A stretch of DNA of 64,000 bases from Microcebus murinus (GCF_040939455.1 NC_134108.1:14475501-14539500), one strand, 5' to 3'. Shown: positions 24,560-36,185, numbered from the stretch's first letter. The notes: generated from the letters alone by a model not told the origin. Translations and numbers: made by a program.

Positions 24560-26105
24560 GAGCCCATATTCCCCTCCAGCAACTGCCCCAATCCTTTGCT
24601 CTTGCCCGTCACAACCAGAGTTCTCCAGAACTTTCTGTTGTGTTTCTACATACTCTATCCTCAACTCACTACCATCTGGCTCCCATCCCCACCCTAGAAC
24701 TGAAATTACCATTGTCAAGGTTACCCCTGACTCCCATTTGTCCAAACCAGTGGTCAGTCTTGGTCTTCGTGGCCTCACTGTGGCAGTCAGTGGCCGGCCA
24801 CTTGTTGGAGCACCTTTCCCTGGCTCCATGGGCTGCCCTCTCTCCCGGCTTCACTCCTGCTCCCGGGGCTCTGCCTTGTTGCTTCCTCTGCTGCCTCCTC
24901 CTCCTCCCGTGTCCTGAACCTGAAGGTGGAAGCCCCTTCTCCTCGGTACTTTCACCCTCAGTCATCTCACCAGCTCAAGGCTGTAAATGCCACTCATCTG
25001 CTAATAACTTCCAGATCTTATCTGTAGTTCTGACCTTTCTCTTAACACCAGACTCATGAGCCTGCTTATGAGCCCATCAGCCTGCTGGACTTCTCCAAGG
25101 CTGGGTAAGGGACATCTCAAGATCAAGAGATTTCAAGTAGAGCTTCACATCCATTGCTAAACTTCCCAGAAACAGTCTTCCTTCACCTTCCTCACTGGAA
25201 TAAATGTTGCCACCCAAACCCAAATCCTGCCGATTGAATTCTGCCTGCCACCCTCCAGTGGCTTCCTGTTACAGTTAGGAAAAACAGCACAGTCTATCAG
25301 GGACCATGTGACGTGGCGCTTGCCCATCTCTGTGACATCATTTGGCACACTCTCCCCTTGTCTCAGTGTGCTACGTCTGTTCCCAGGACACATTTTTCTC
25401 AGCCCTGGCCTTGTGCTAGCTGCCTGCCATGCCTGGACGGCTCTTTCCCCACGTCTTCACCCAGCTGATTCTTTCTTAAGTCACTCCTCAAATGACATCT
25501 CGGAGGCTTGCTTTACCTTCCAGACTAGAGCAATGCTTGCCTCACTGTTTCCTATTGTATCATTGCTTTTATTTCCTTAGAATCCAGCATTATCTGTGAT
25601 TATCTTATGTGTTTATTTATTTATTTCTATTTTTTTCTTGTTGTTGAGACAGAGTGTTGTCTCACTCTGTTGCCCGGGCTAGTATGTGGTGGCGCCAGCC
25701 TAGCTCACAGCAACCTCAGACTCTTGGACTCAGGCGATCCTTCTGTCTCAGCCTCTCAAGTAGCTGGGTCTACAGGCATGCACCACCATGCCTGGCTAAT
25801 TTTTTCTATGTATTTTTAGTTGTCCAATTAATTTCTTTCCATTTTTAGTAGAGATGGGGTCTCGCTCTTGCTCAGGCTGGTGTCAAACTCCTGACCTTAA
25901 GTGATCCATGTGCATCGGCCTCCCAGAGTGCTAGGATTACAGGAGTGAGCCACCATGCCTGGCCTTATGTGTTTTTTATTTTCTGTTTCTCCAATTAGAA
26001 TGAGAGCATGAGACTGAGGATGTCATGTGTTATTTACTGCTCTATCTTTAGAGATGGGAACATTCCGAAACTTGGGGCATGCTTATTAAAAATCTGAGAA
26101 TGAAT
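24560..26105 (+). mobile_element. L2 LINE (3' ORF and UTR), split by Alu
   Basis: CTACATACTCTATCCTCAAC, ATTACCATTGTCAAGGTTAC, CAAGGCTGTAAATGCCACTC and GTGGCTTCCTGTTACAG occur in L2 order, then after the Alu CTCCAATTAGAATGAGAGCA and the AATGAATGAAT-type end. No intact ORF. Confidence 0.75.
25615..25964 (-). mobile_element. Alu, antisense, TSD TTATGTGTTT (copy 1)
   Basis: TTATGTGTTT occurs at 25605-25614 and 25965-25974. The same Alu, ending at the equivalent base, is in copy 2, so it inserted before the duplication. Confidence 0.9.
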
Positions 26106-26681
26106 GAATACTTCTCTGTTTTAGAAAATGCATAGCTAATTGTTCTAGGCTTTCAGAAACCTGGCACTGCGTTGAGCTGGTCCCTGTGGGATCCCGCAGC
26201 CTAAGCAAGCAGAGGGTCTCAAGGTCTTGGGGGAGCAGAACTTCAGTAGATGGAATCTCTGTGAATATTAATGCAATGGCCTTGGAGTCTCTGGGCACTT
26301 TTCCTTGGTGAGGTAGAGAAGGGAGGACCAACAGCCTCACTGAACCTCCTTATCTCTTATGCTTCCTCTAAAAAACCCACAAGGAAGTCTCCTGTGAAGA
26401 ATTTTGGCTCAAAGCCGTAATCATCAGATGCTCTGCCTGCTGACTGGTGTCTTAGAATTTGAAATCTTCTCGTCTGCTTGCATCTCATCAACTTGTGTTA
26501 GGAGGCTCTGAGATAAACCACCTTGCGATTGGTTGAAAATGTTTGTTTTTCAAGGAAACTTCCATACAATCTTATGACAGTATTTGATGACATTGGGAGA
26601 GAAAGACAGTGAAGATGAATACTTGATTCTGAACAAGGCCCTGGAAAAGATGTATTTTGTCTGCCTGGGTTCTGCCAGATA

Positions 26682-27130
26682 CTGTGTTTCCCCAAAAATA
26701 AGACAGGGTCTTATGTTTATTTTTCCTCAAGAAGACACCCTAGGGCTTATTTTCAGGGGATGTGTTATTTTTTTTACGTACAGTACAACAATCTACATTT
26801 ATTCAAATATAGTTATGTCGTCTTCTTCTGGAACATCATCATAACTCTCCAAATCCTGAATTCCATCCTGAATTTCTTGCGACTCTATTTCCTTTAGAAC
26901 CATTGGCCCCAATCCCTCATGTCGAGCAATAGAGCTCTCATGGGGCAGACCAGAAGGGCTGCTCGTAGTCTTTATCGCTCCGCCACGCTATGCATGGTTT
27001 GTGCAGATGCGCTGCGTAGCCACGCCCATCACTAGGTCTTATTTTCGGGGTAGGGCTCATACTACGCAAATGCGTAGAAATCCTGCTAGGGCTTATTTTA
27101 TGGGTAGGTCTTATTTTCGGAGAAACATGG
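26682..27130. mobile_element. TA-flanked mariner/pogo-like DNA transposon, 449 bp
   Basis: The left end CTGTGTTTCCCCAAAAATAA and the right end, whose complement reads CCATGTTTCTCCGAAAATAA, form an inverted terminal repeat. TA flanks both sides (26680-26681, 27131-27132). Copy 2 of the duplication has AGATAGG with a single TA at 29223-29224: the empty site. The internal sequence repeats GTCTTATTTT-type motifs. Confidence 0.9.
26799..26987 (-). pseudogene. Probable transposase C-terminal remnant
   Basis: On the minus strand 62 codons are open and end in TAA at 26799-26801. The predicted tail is acidic, closing with SYDDVPEEDDITIFE. This composition and the position inside the element suggest the C-terminus of the parent transposase. 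No start codon or catalytic domain is present, so it cannot act alone. A chance open frame is possible. Confidence 0.5.
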
Positions 27131-27439
27131 TAGGTTGGAGGAGATCAATTCGCATCTGGTGGAACATGACTGGGCACTTTGCAGTGGTTGGTGAGCCCTC
27201 GGTGTACCCTTAGTTCGTCAGGACACTCCACACACCACTCTTTCTTACTTCAGAGGAAGCTATTCCTAAACATCTCCAAAGAAGTCGTAAAGGAGTTGTA
27301 GGTTTCATTCCAGCAATTTACTTCCTGTCTCTGGTATCATTAATCCTCCCTTCCCGCTCGGTCATTCTGATCAATAGATCCATGAGTCTCCCTGAGAACA
27401 ACCAACCATCCAATCAAACAAAAACCCAAATCCCTGAGC

Positions 27440-28640
27440 CCATATTTCCTTCCAGCAACTGCCCCAATCCTTTGCTCGTGCCCGACACAACCAGAGTTCT
27501 CCAGAACTGTCTGTCCTGTTTCTACATACTCTGTCCTCAACTCACTACTGTCTGGCTCCCATCCTCACCCTACAACTGAAATTACCATTGTCAAGGTCAC
27601 CACTGACTTCCATTTGTCCAAACCAGTGGTCAGTCCTCATCCCCGTGGCCTCACTGTGGCAGTCAGTGGCCGGCCACTTGTTGGAGCATGACCTTTCCCT
27701 GGCTCCGTGGGCTGCCCTCTCTCCCGGCTTCACTCCTGCTCCCGGGGCTCTGCCTTGTTGCCTCCTCTGCTGCCTCCTCCTCTTTGTCCTGAAGGTTGAA
27801 GCCCCTTCTCCTCGGTACTTTCACCCTCAGTCATCTCACCAGCTCAAGGCTGTAAATGTCACTCATATGCCGATGACTTCCAGATCTTACCTGTAGTTCT
27901 GACCTTTCTCTTAACACCACACCCATTAGCCTGCTTCTGAGCCCATCAGCCTGCTGGACTTCTCCAAGGCTGGGTAAGGGGCATCTCAAGATCAAGAGAT
28001 TTCAAGTAGGACTTTACATCCATTGCTAAACTTTCCATTAACAGTCTTCCTTCACCTTCCTCACTGGAATAAATGTTGCCACCATCCATCCATGTGCCCA
28101 AACCCAAATCCTGCCGATTGAATTCTGCCTACCACCCTGCACTTCTTTCTTTTCTTTTCTTTTCTTTTTTCTTTTTCTTTTTTTTTTTTTTTTTTTTGAG
28201 ACAGAGTCTCACTCTCTTGCTCAGGATAGAGTGCCATGGCATCAGCCTAGCTCACAGCAACCTCTAACTCCTGGCTCAAGCAATTCTACTGCCTCAGCCT
28301 CCCGAGTAGCTGGGACTACAAGCATGCACCACCATGCCTGGCTAATTTTTCCTATATATATTTTTAGTTAGCCAATTAATTTCTTTCTATTTTTAATAAA
28401 GATGGGTTCTGGCTCTTGCTCAGGCTGGTTTCGAACTCCTGACCTTGAGTGATCCTCCTGCCTCAGCCTCCCAGAGTGCTAGGATTACAGGAGTGAGCCA
28501 CCATGCCTGGCCTTATGTGTTTTTTATTTTCTGTTTCTCCAATGAGAATGAGACCATGAGACTGAGGATGTCATGTGTTATTTACTGTTCCATCTTTAGA
28601 GATCAGAACATTCTGAAACTTGGGGTGTGCTTATTAAAAA
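27440..28640 (+). mobile_element. L2 LINE, duplicated copy with deletion
   Basis: Paralogue of the L2 at 24560-26105. The plus-strand L2 is joined to the Alu tail with loss of the segment containing GTGGCTTCCTGTTACAG. CATATGCCGATGACTTCCAG is better preserved here than in copy 1. Confidence 0.7.
28141..28512 (-). mobile_element. Alu, antisense (copy 2)
   Basis: Ends at the same TTATGTGTTT as copy 1, but the upstream target duplication is absent and a CTTTT-rich tract (28141-28197) replaces it. A deletion reached into the tail. Confidence 0.9.
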
Positions 28641-29394
28641 TCTGAGAATGAATGAATACTTCTCTGTTTTAGAAAATGCATAGCTAATTGTTCTAGGCTT
28701 TCAGAAACCTGGCACTGCGTTGAGCTGGTCCCTGTGGGATCCCGCAGCCTAAGCAAGCAGAGGGTCTCAGGGTCTTGTGGGAGTGGAACTTCAGTAGATG
28801 GAATCTCTGTGATTATTTATGCAATGGCCTTGAAGTCTCTGGGCACTTTTCCTTGGTGAGGTAGAGAAGGGAGGACCAACAGCCTCACTGAACCTCCTTA
28901 TCTCTTATGCTTCCTCTAAAAAACCCACAAGGAAGACTCTTGTGAAGAATTTTGGCTCAAAGCCGTTATCATCAGATGCTCTGCCTGCTGACTGGTGTCT
29001 TAGAATTTGAAATCTTCTCGTCTCCTTGCATCTCATCAACTTGTGTTAGGAGGCTCTGAGATAAACCACCTCGGGATTGGTTGAAAATGTTTGTTTTTCA
29101 AGGAAACTTCCATACAATCTCAGTACAGCGTTTGATGACATTGGAAAACACAGCGAAGATGACACTTGATTCTGAACAAGGCCCTGGAAAAGATGTATTT
29201 CGTCTGCCAGGGTTCTGCCAGATAGGTTGGAGAAGATCGATCCGCATCAGGTTGAACTTGACAAGGCATTTTGCAGTGGTTGGTGAGCATGATTTAGGAC
29301 TCCCTCTCAGACAACGAGGATTTGCTTAGGCTGGGATTCTTTGAAGATGTGCCAGTGAATTACAGTTGTGTCTTTCCCTGTAGCCCTAGCACCA

Positions 29395-29615
29395 TGAATA
29401 AGTAGTCGTGACACTATTGAACGCGACCAGGTGCAGGCACTGGGCTAAGCACCTTGCGCTCGTGTCTCAGTGGGTCCTCACAACAGTCCTGTGAGACAGG
29501 TAATGTGGTTAACTTCCATTATGCAGCTGAGGAGGCTCAGGCACAGGGAGGACCAGTAACTCACCCAAGGGCACGCGGGAGGTGAGTAGCAGCCTCTCCA
29601 TGAACCCTCACTGTG
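29395..29615 (+). mobile_element. MIR SINE
   Basis: GGTGCAGGCACTGGGCTAAG, GTCCTCACAACAGTCCTGTG and AACTCACCCAAGGGCACGCG are in MIR order. Confidence 0.8.
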
Positions 29616-30105
29616 GACCCGGGCTAGGAACCCTCATCCCCATGACTTATGGCTGGGCTGCATGGTTTCTGTGAGTGCCATGAAATCCTATGTGAAAATA
29701 TACACCTGATGCAAATATTTCTGGAAAGAGGTTCTATAATGATCACATTTCCAAGGGATTGTGACCTCAAAAGATTAAGATCCACTAAAAAGGAACAGGG
29801 GAGAACAATAGATTATAATTTGTCCCAGAAGTTTCTATGCTAGTTGGCTTGCTTGGTTTTAGTCCCACATAACATTTATCTTCTCAGCAAGAAAGACTTT
29901 TTTGAGCTTTATTTTCTCTAGTGTGTGTAAGGAAAACAGAAAGCAATAGTATGTTGGAGAGGCTTTTTAGAATTACACCTGTCTCTAAGAACCAATAGCC
30001 ACCCTAGACTATTCTCAAGGACCTCCAGTTCTGTCTTCTGCTACCCTGCAGTCAAACATCATTTTTTTTTGTTTGTTTGACATCCAGAGGATAAATCCAT
30101 AAGAA
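29616..30105. other. Unassigned sequence
   Basis: No repeat or gene recognised. Confidence 0.35.
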
Positions 30106-30109
30106 AACT

Positions 30110-30240
30110 CCTTGGTATTTCTTGAATGTATTCCTTGAATATCTGTCATCTGCCAGGCACGCTGCTTTGCGTGAGCCCACAAACATGGCTGGAACAGCCC
30201 TTGATTCTAGTAGGGGAAACAGATATGTAAGTGCACAATT
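30110..30240 (-). mobile_element. L2 3' end, antisense
   Basis: TGAATATCTGTCATCTGCCA, GGCACGCTGCTTTGCGTGAG and GATTCTAGTAGGGGAAACAG follow the complement of the L2 3' terminus. Confidence 0.65.
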
Positions 30241-31044
30241 TCCTTAATTTATGAAGAATTCCTATAAATCAATATAAAAGACTAACTTTCCAGTGAGGAG
30301 GTGGCAAAGGATATGAAGGGACAAGCCACAGAAGGGGAAATGCACATGGTTCCTATACAGGAAATGATGCTTTACCTAACTCATAATACAAGATATGCAA
30401 AACTAAAATGAGATCAAAACCTCCCCTGGAGCAACTCAGAGATGATCTCATAGCACAGGGAGGCCAACAGGATAAAGTGGGAAGAGTGCCCTGGGTTTGG
30501 TGATAAGGGTGTAGCTTCTTAGGAATGATTTTTGTTGACACAAAATCCTACTTTGTAAAATTTTAAATGGCCACCCAACATCTTTTGAACAACCTTCCAA
30601 TCTTTGGGGAATTTTATGCCTTATGAATCTCAACACCCCAGAAACTCACTGTCCCTTGAGGCTAGGGCTCAGGCACTGACACAGGCTCTATCTTGCTTAG
30701 AAAGAGAGTGATGCTGTACATTTGTATCCCTGTAATGTGCTGAAAAAAAGAAAAAAAAAATAGAAAGAGGGTAATGCAAAGACAGAAACAGGTGCTGTGG
30801 GGAGGGTGGTGGTGCTGGCCCTGGCTTTGGGACAGCAGCAGTGGAGATTCTGGCGCCACATGCTGGGCAGTGCCCTGGCCTGGAGCAGCAGCAGGAACTT
30901 TTACACCGGAGCAGTGCTGGCTGCAGAACTTCCAAACCTGATTCCTGGACTCCCGTAAAAATTTTGGTAGTATGTTTATTAATATCATTTAATAAATATG
31001 TTTTCTGTTTTAAATAGCTGATAGCTAATAGCTGATAGCTAATA
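30241..31044. other. Unassigned sequence with a 14 bp dimer
   Basis: AGCTGATAGCTAAT is tandemly doubled at 31016-31043, right before the next Alu. No gene recognised; a GC-rich part at 30790-30930 gives long chance frames. Confidence 0.35.
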
Positions 31045-31364
31045 GGCCGGGTACAGTGGCTCATGCCTGTAATCCTAGCACTCTGGGAGACCAAGGCAGG
31101 TGGATTGCTCCAGGTCAGGAGTTCTAAACCAGCCTGAGCAAGACCCTATCTCTACTAAAAATAGAAAGAAATTAATTGGCCAACTAAAATATATAGAAAA
31201 AATTAGCCAGGCATGGTGGCACATGCCTGTAGTCCCAGCTACTTGGGAGGCTGAGGTAGAAGGATTGCTTGAGCCCGGGAATTTGAGGTTGCTGTGAGCT
31301 AGGCTGACGCCACGGCACTCTAACCCAGGCAGCAGAGCGAGACTCTGTCTCAAAAAAAAAAAAA
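31045..31364 (+). mobile_element. Lemur-type Alu
   Basis: GGCCGGGTACAGTGGCTCAT to a 13 A tail, with the AATTAATTGGCCAACTAAAA linker. Confidence 0.95.
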
Positions 31365-31590
31365 AGGGTTTGTAGTGATTTGCAGGGTTTGGGAGGGAGG
31401 ATATAAGTTAGAAAGAATTCCAAGGGTAAGTGGCTGGTGGATGTTGGAAGCCAGTTTTCTCACTGTTGGAGTAGGAGACCCCAGGTAAGCAAGATGAGAA
31501 TGCTAGGATGACTCATGTAGTACTGGATTAGGGCTGGAGATCAGCACAAGCTCGTTTAGCTTGATATAGACACAAATGGCTACATATAGA
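31365..31590. other. Unassigned sequence
   Basis: No repeat or gene recognised. Confidence 0.3.
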
Positions 31591-31594
31591 AATA

Positions 31595-33558
31595 TTTTTA
31601 AATATATGCATATGCCTGTGTAAATATAGCATATGCACATATATTTCCTTGCTCTGTCAGCTGAAAGGCTTAGAAGCAATAACACCCCAATAGCGATGTG
31701 CACACCTAGGGCCTAGATCTTGGCTTCTATCACTGTTCTTCAAGAAAAGGTACAAAGGATTCTTGGAGGAATGGCTGATTTGAGAAGTGGGGTAGGAAAC
31801 ATACAAGATAAACCTGGAGAATTTTGCAGTACCGGAAAATAAGGAAGTGCTCAAAACAAACAACCCCAAGCAACAACAAAAAACCCTACATTCATGGGGA
31901 TATATAAAAGGGACAGTAGAGCCAACTTAGAGTTCCCAATGGCCAAAACTGGAACAATTTTAGCAACTAAATGAATAAAATAGTATAAAATAAATATTCA
32001 TAACTCCATACTGATATAAATAAATGATCAAGTAAATAATTAAGGAGAAAACACAAATCTCCCATGCAGAAGAATTGCAAACAATTGATGTAGATACTCC
32101 GCCCACAAGGAGGCAGAGCATAACTCCCTGCATCTAGCTGTTTCTTTCCAAAGAGTCCAGTATGGCAAGAGGGAGGGTGACTTTAGAGTAGAGGAACCCG
32201 ACACATACCACTTCAGCCAGCTGATCAGCGTCAACGTCAACAGCGATAAGTTACGTTGACAGTATACTCTTGATGAGATGCGATAAAAATGGCACTTTAC
32301 CTCTGTGGTTTTCCTCCCAATAACCCATAACATGAGTTTAATTGTGACAAAAACGTCAGACAAATCCCAAAAGAGGGACTTTCTACAAAATACCGACCAG
32401 TGCTAGAAGCTGACCGGGAACAAGTCAAAGGATCAGTAGGTGGCATGAAGTCCAGCTGAGATGGGGAAATAGGAACTTCCAGCGACAGCAATCTGTGCTC
32501 TTATCTCTTGTCTCTATGCAGTTGGAGATAGGAGCAGAGAAGACAGGGCGAATCGATCCTGGATTTGTACAGGGAGTGGAATAGGTGGTCGGGGAGTTGG
32601 GGGCCAGAGAGTAGTAAAGTTCTAGACTAAGAAAGAAGGTAGTAAGACCAGGAGGAGCTTGCTACTGGGGGAAAGTGTAGGGCCAAGGAGCTGGAGGTCT
32701 GCCTTTGGTTGAAGACGGTGGGTTATGGGACAGTGGAATGAAATTCCGATTCTGGTAACAGTGGAGGGACATGAAGTGTGAGATTTGGGGGCCATCATAA
32801 TAAACTATGTAACATTCATGTAAGAAAATGTTAAGTCACTCTCAAGCAAGGTAAATGAGAAAAGCAGAAGCAAAGAGGTGAGAAAATGTCAAGGGTGGTT
32901 GAGAAATGGTAAGGAATCCTGTTTGGTTAGAATGGAAGATCTGTATATTTGCAAGTTGGGGACACTGTGCTCTGTTTCTGTCTGCAGTAGGGTGTCCGTA
33001 CACAGTGCAAAATAATAATGTCTTCTTATTCAAGTTAACTTCCTATCAGAGGGTGGGAGATGAGCATGGAGATCACAGAGGTAGATTATAAGATTAGGAC
33101 TGAAGGACGACTACCCTGATTTCGGTACCAGGTCAATGGCATTAAAAAAATTGATGAGGAAGCTCATCAATAGAGTCTCTAGAGGCATAGCAACCAAATG
33201 AAATGTGTGGAACTTTTTTGGCTATTGACTCAAATCAACTAAAAAAGACTATTCCATGAACTAGGGGAAATCTCAAATGGACTGTGATTCAGATACTATC
33301 AAGGAATTACTGCTAATTTTGTAGGGGTGACAATGACACTGTAATTATGTAAAGAAAATGTCTGTATTTTTAGAGATGCTTCCTGAAGTATGAGGGGCTA
33401 AAGTGACACGACGTTCAGAATTTGCCCTAAAGAAAGGAGAAAATTGGGCTAGACGAAGAAATGTGGCAGATCTTGGTAACTGTTGAATCTGGAAGTTCAG
33501 GATGCCTTGAACTTTCACGTACACTTGAAATTGTTCACAATACGTTAAAAAAATAACA
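31595..33558 (+). mobile_element. Old L1 3' UTR region, interrupted
   Basis: CCTTGCTCTGTCAGCTGAAA, GACAAATCCCAAAAGAGGGA and CTACAAAATACCGACCAGTG (left part), then GAATTACTGCTAATTTTGTA, GAGATGCTTCCTGAAGTATG and TGAAATTGTTCACAATACGT (right part), are in old L1M 3' order. About 0.7 kb between them is not recognisable L1. Confidence 0.65.
32445..33160. other. Unassigned 0.7 kb block inside the L1
   Basis: Lies between the two recognisable L1 pieces. I see no terminal repeats, SINE structure or coding similarity. It may be a decayed LTR, an insertion, or L1 sequence too diverged to recognise. Confidence 0.35.
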
Positions 33559-33559
33559 G

Positions 33560-35284
33560 CTGGGAAAAGATTTGGGTTGAGAGTTAGAAATGTTCATTCT
33601 ACCAGCAATCCCAGGGTGGGTAGGAACCCGGAGGTGACACCACTGTGGCGGGACAGGTGGTAGAGGTGGGTGGGCAGCCCCCCAGTCCCAGGTTGGCCTC
33701 TGATCCCAGATCTGGAGTTGAGGGGTGGGAGCTGACTACTGGAGAACCCACCCAATTTTTTCCTCTTTGCTTGACGTCTGGGAAACCCCAAGGCTCCTTC
33801 TTTTGGTCCTGCCAAAGCACAGGACCACAGGGTGAATGACAGAAGAAACAGACGCCCCCACCTCACTTGTGTGTTTGTGGCTACTTAGCAGTTCTTGTTA
33901 CCCTACAGTAGGGTGTGAGAAACAGTGATTATGGTAAAGTTTGTGATGTTTGTTTTTCCCCAAGATCAAAACTCCACCTCCCCTCTGTTAACATAAGCCA
34001 TCAAAAGCCGATCTGTATTTAATTTTCCCTGGGTGGTCCTGGGTTGACATCTTGACCTTTTGTCTTACCGTATGAACTTGGGAACCCAATCCTTCCTTCC
34101 ATCTGCTTCAGAGACAGCCCACCTCCCGCTGCTGGCCTGGAGGTTCCAGTGTGGATTCTGTGTTTTGAAATATCGTCTAAAATTACAGGGAACAAGAGAT
34201 CCTTACATTTCATGTGAGTACTCCCAGTGAAAAGCATGTGTCCCAGCCACATTTGTGCACAATTGGTCTGCATTTATGAGAAAGCAGCAGAGCAGGTGAG
34301 GCCAAAAATGTGACCCCCTCCCCACCCCCCACTTCCTAAAGCTTCCCCCGTGTTGGACAGACTGACCCCACTGCCTCAAAGGAGTAAGTGAAGCCCATTC
34401 TGGGGTGAGTGCAGAGGCCTCTGATGGCCTGAGATCTGGCTGGGGCTCAGTGAACTGTCCCCTGCCTGGCCCTGGAGGCTTCTCCCCTTTCCCCCTGGTG
34501 GAGTTGGGGTAGGTGATCAAGATGAAGAGTTGTATGAAACCCTTTGACTTAAGCATGTGGTAAAAAAGAATAAAAATATAATATATAAATTATAGAAAAA
34601 ATATTCACACACACACACACAAAAGATGAAGAGTGTTGGCAACTGACCCAGGAACCTGAGCTGCTCGAGGTTTGAAAGCACCTTTGCATGTTGGAGTCCT
34701 TCCCGAAGGCCACTCCTTCAATCTGAGCGCAGCTGCACAGCCACCCCGACCCCACTGAAGAACAAACTAGCTTCTCCGGCACCTGCAAGGCGGAGCTATC
34801 CCAGAAATGCAGAAATGTACACAGGGCCACGTGCTCCTGTGACCAATCACCAGGCACACGGAGAGCCAGGGGAGGAGCACAGGAGTCCCAGTGTCCCTCC
34901 TCCTTGTGTGTTTCTTTCCTTGGAGCCGTCCCTTTCTGCACAGGGAAATGCAGCTCGCTTTGTTCCTTACCTCCCGGCACCCTCCGGCTACAGGACAATA
35001 GTGCTGGAAAGTTAGCAGTCATCTGAAACGTCGTCGTATCATTAGCTTTCTTCTCATTTCCCTGGAGTCTGAAGTCTGTTCCTATTGAAAAATCCTAAAA
35101 AGGCTGGATCCAAATTGTAAAACACAGCTTTTATATGGAATTACTATGATGTGGGCATCTTGAATTCATTACGCCTATGGTTTTATAGGGTATATTTAAA
35201 ATGCATATACTAAAATGAATGTAAACTTTACGATTCATTTTGCCCAAGAGGAAAAAAAAGGATGAGAGGAAATGAGAGTTGTGC
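33560..35284. other. Single-copy-looking sequence, no gene
   Basis: No repeats named, apart from a short (CA)n at about 34606-34620. Minus-strand frames at 34203-34556 (117 codons) and 34549-35022 (157 codons) are in moderately GC-rich DNA and show no known family. Confidence 0.4.
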
Positions 35285-35620
35285 TTTGGCGCATTTACCT
35301 CCGCGGAGCCTCGCTCCGTCTGGAGTGCAGAGGGCTGCCCCGGGGACTCGCTCCCTTCCGTGCAAGCTCACTTCTCCCCAGGTTGACCATCGTGTTTTTA
35401 TACGGCTCCGCTCACCGCCTGAGAATCTGCTCACATGAAACCACCTCATGGCTTGGAGCAAAATTGTTCAGATTTTTCAGGTGTGTGGATGCAATTATAC
35501 ATCTAAAGCTCTGGGACGGTTGCTCACCTGCGCGTGGGCATTTATCAGTCATGCCTGAACCTTCCCGGAGATGGGTCCAGAGATAAACTCACTCAGGCAC
35601 GACCATGAAATTCGAGGCTG
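35285..35620. other. CpG-rich single-copy patch
   Basis: Roughly a dozen CpGs fall within 35290-35415 (e.g. CCTCCGCGGAGCCTCGCTCC) and a few more to 35610, in DNA I cannot match to a repeat. It could be a small CpG island or enhancer, or a decayed CpG-rich element. A 104-codon frame (35272-35586) crosses it without recognisable similarity. Confidence 0.45.
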
Positions 35621-35918
35621 GGAAAGCAGATTTGAAAAGCTGCATTTGAGCAATCTTGATTTTCAGGTGAGGCCGAACTCCCTGAACTTAACTCACAGGA
35701 GCTCCGATGCAATGCAGGGCAATCCCCGGTTGCCGTGAGGGTCTACCCCTTGGTAAAGTTCTTATGTCACTGTGGTCATTAAGTTGTCTGGAGGAGATAA
35801 GTAGTATGTGCTGATGGATACAATAAATCAATATATTTAAGACTCATAACCGATTGACACATAGCAAGTGTTATATACTATTTGTTTCAAAATTTGGTTT
35901 CCAAAACAGTGTGATCTG

Positions 35919-35978
35919 CTCTCTCTCTCTCCCTTCTCTCTGTCTCTTTCTCTGTCTCTATCTGTCTGTCTGTCTATC
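35919..35978. repeat. (TC)n/(TCTG)n microsatellite
   Basis: A CT run passes through TCTG variants to CTGTCTGTCTGTCTATC. Confidence 0.9.
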
Positions 35979-35984
35979 CAGAGA

Positions 35985-36185
35985 CATTGGATTTGAATCA
36001 TGGCCCTGCCACTTTGTAGCTGTGTAATTTAAGGAAAGTTAAACGATCTTTTTTTTGCCGCAGTTTCTTCATCTGTACAATAGGCATAAGAATTGTGCTC
36101 TGCAATACTATTTTGAGAATTACATGCAGGACTATTAAAACTCTTCGAACAAAGCGTAAGAGTGCTATCATTTTGAAGTGATAGG
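35985..36185 (-). mobile_element. MIR SINE, antisense
   Basis: GCCCTGCCACTTTGTAGCTG, CAGTTTCTTCATCTGTACAA and TTTTGAGAATTACATGCAGG are MIR in complement. A possible L2 3' tail (GATAGTAGCTGCTCAATA) lies further on at 36400-36420. Confidence 0.8.

Larger units (their letters stand above)
24315..27193 (+). repeat. Tandem segmental duplication, copy 1
   Basis: The unit begins AGCCCTCAGTGTACCC and ends ...TTTGCAGTGGTTGGTG. It is followed at once by copy 2. It holds an L2, an Alu and, only in this copy, a 449 bp DNA transposon. The junction shares only AGC with the outer edges. Confidence 0.9.
27194..29285 (+). repeat. Tandem segmental duplication, copy 2
   Basis: Begins AGCCCTCGGTGTACCC directly after copy 1 and ends GCAGTGGTTGGTG before AGCATGATTT. 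It lacks the DNA transposon and about 0.35 kb between the L2 and the Alu (equivalent to roughly 25256-25615). By eye it differs from copy 1 by well under 10%. Confidence 0.9.

Noticed and set aside
24371..25059. Frames on both strands (152 and 139 codons) that recur in the duplicated copy
   Set aside because: They lie in L2 sequence; recurrence in copy 2 reflects the segmental duplication, and the frames are broken there.
34549..35022. 157-codon minus-strand frame
   Set aside because: Moderate GC, no recognisable family, no promoter or splice context; lengths like this arise by chance in a 64 kb window.
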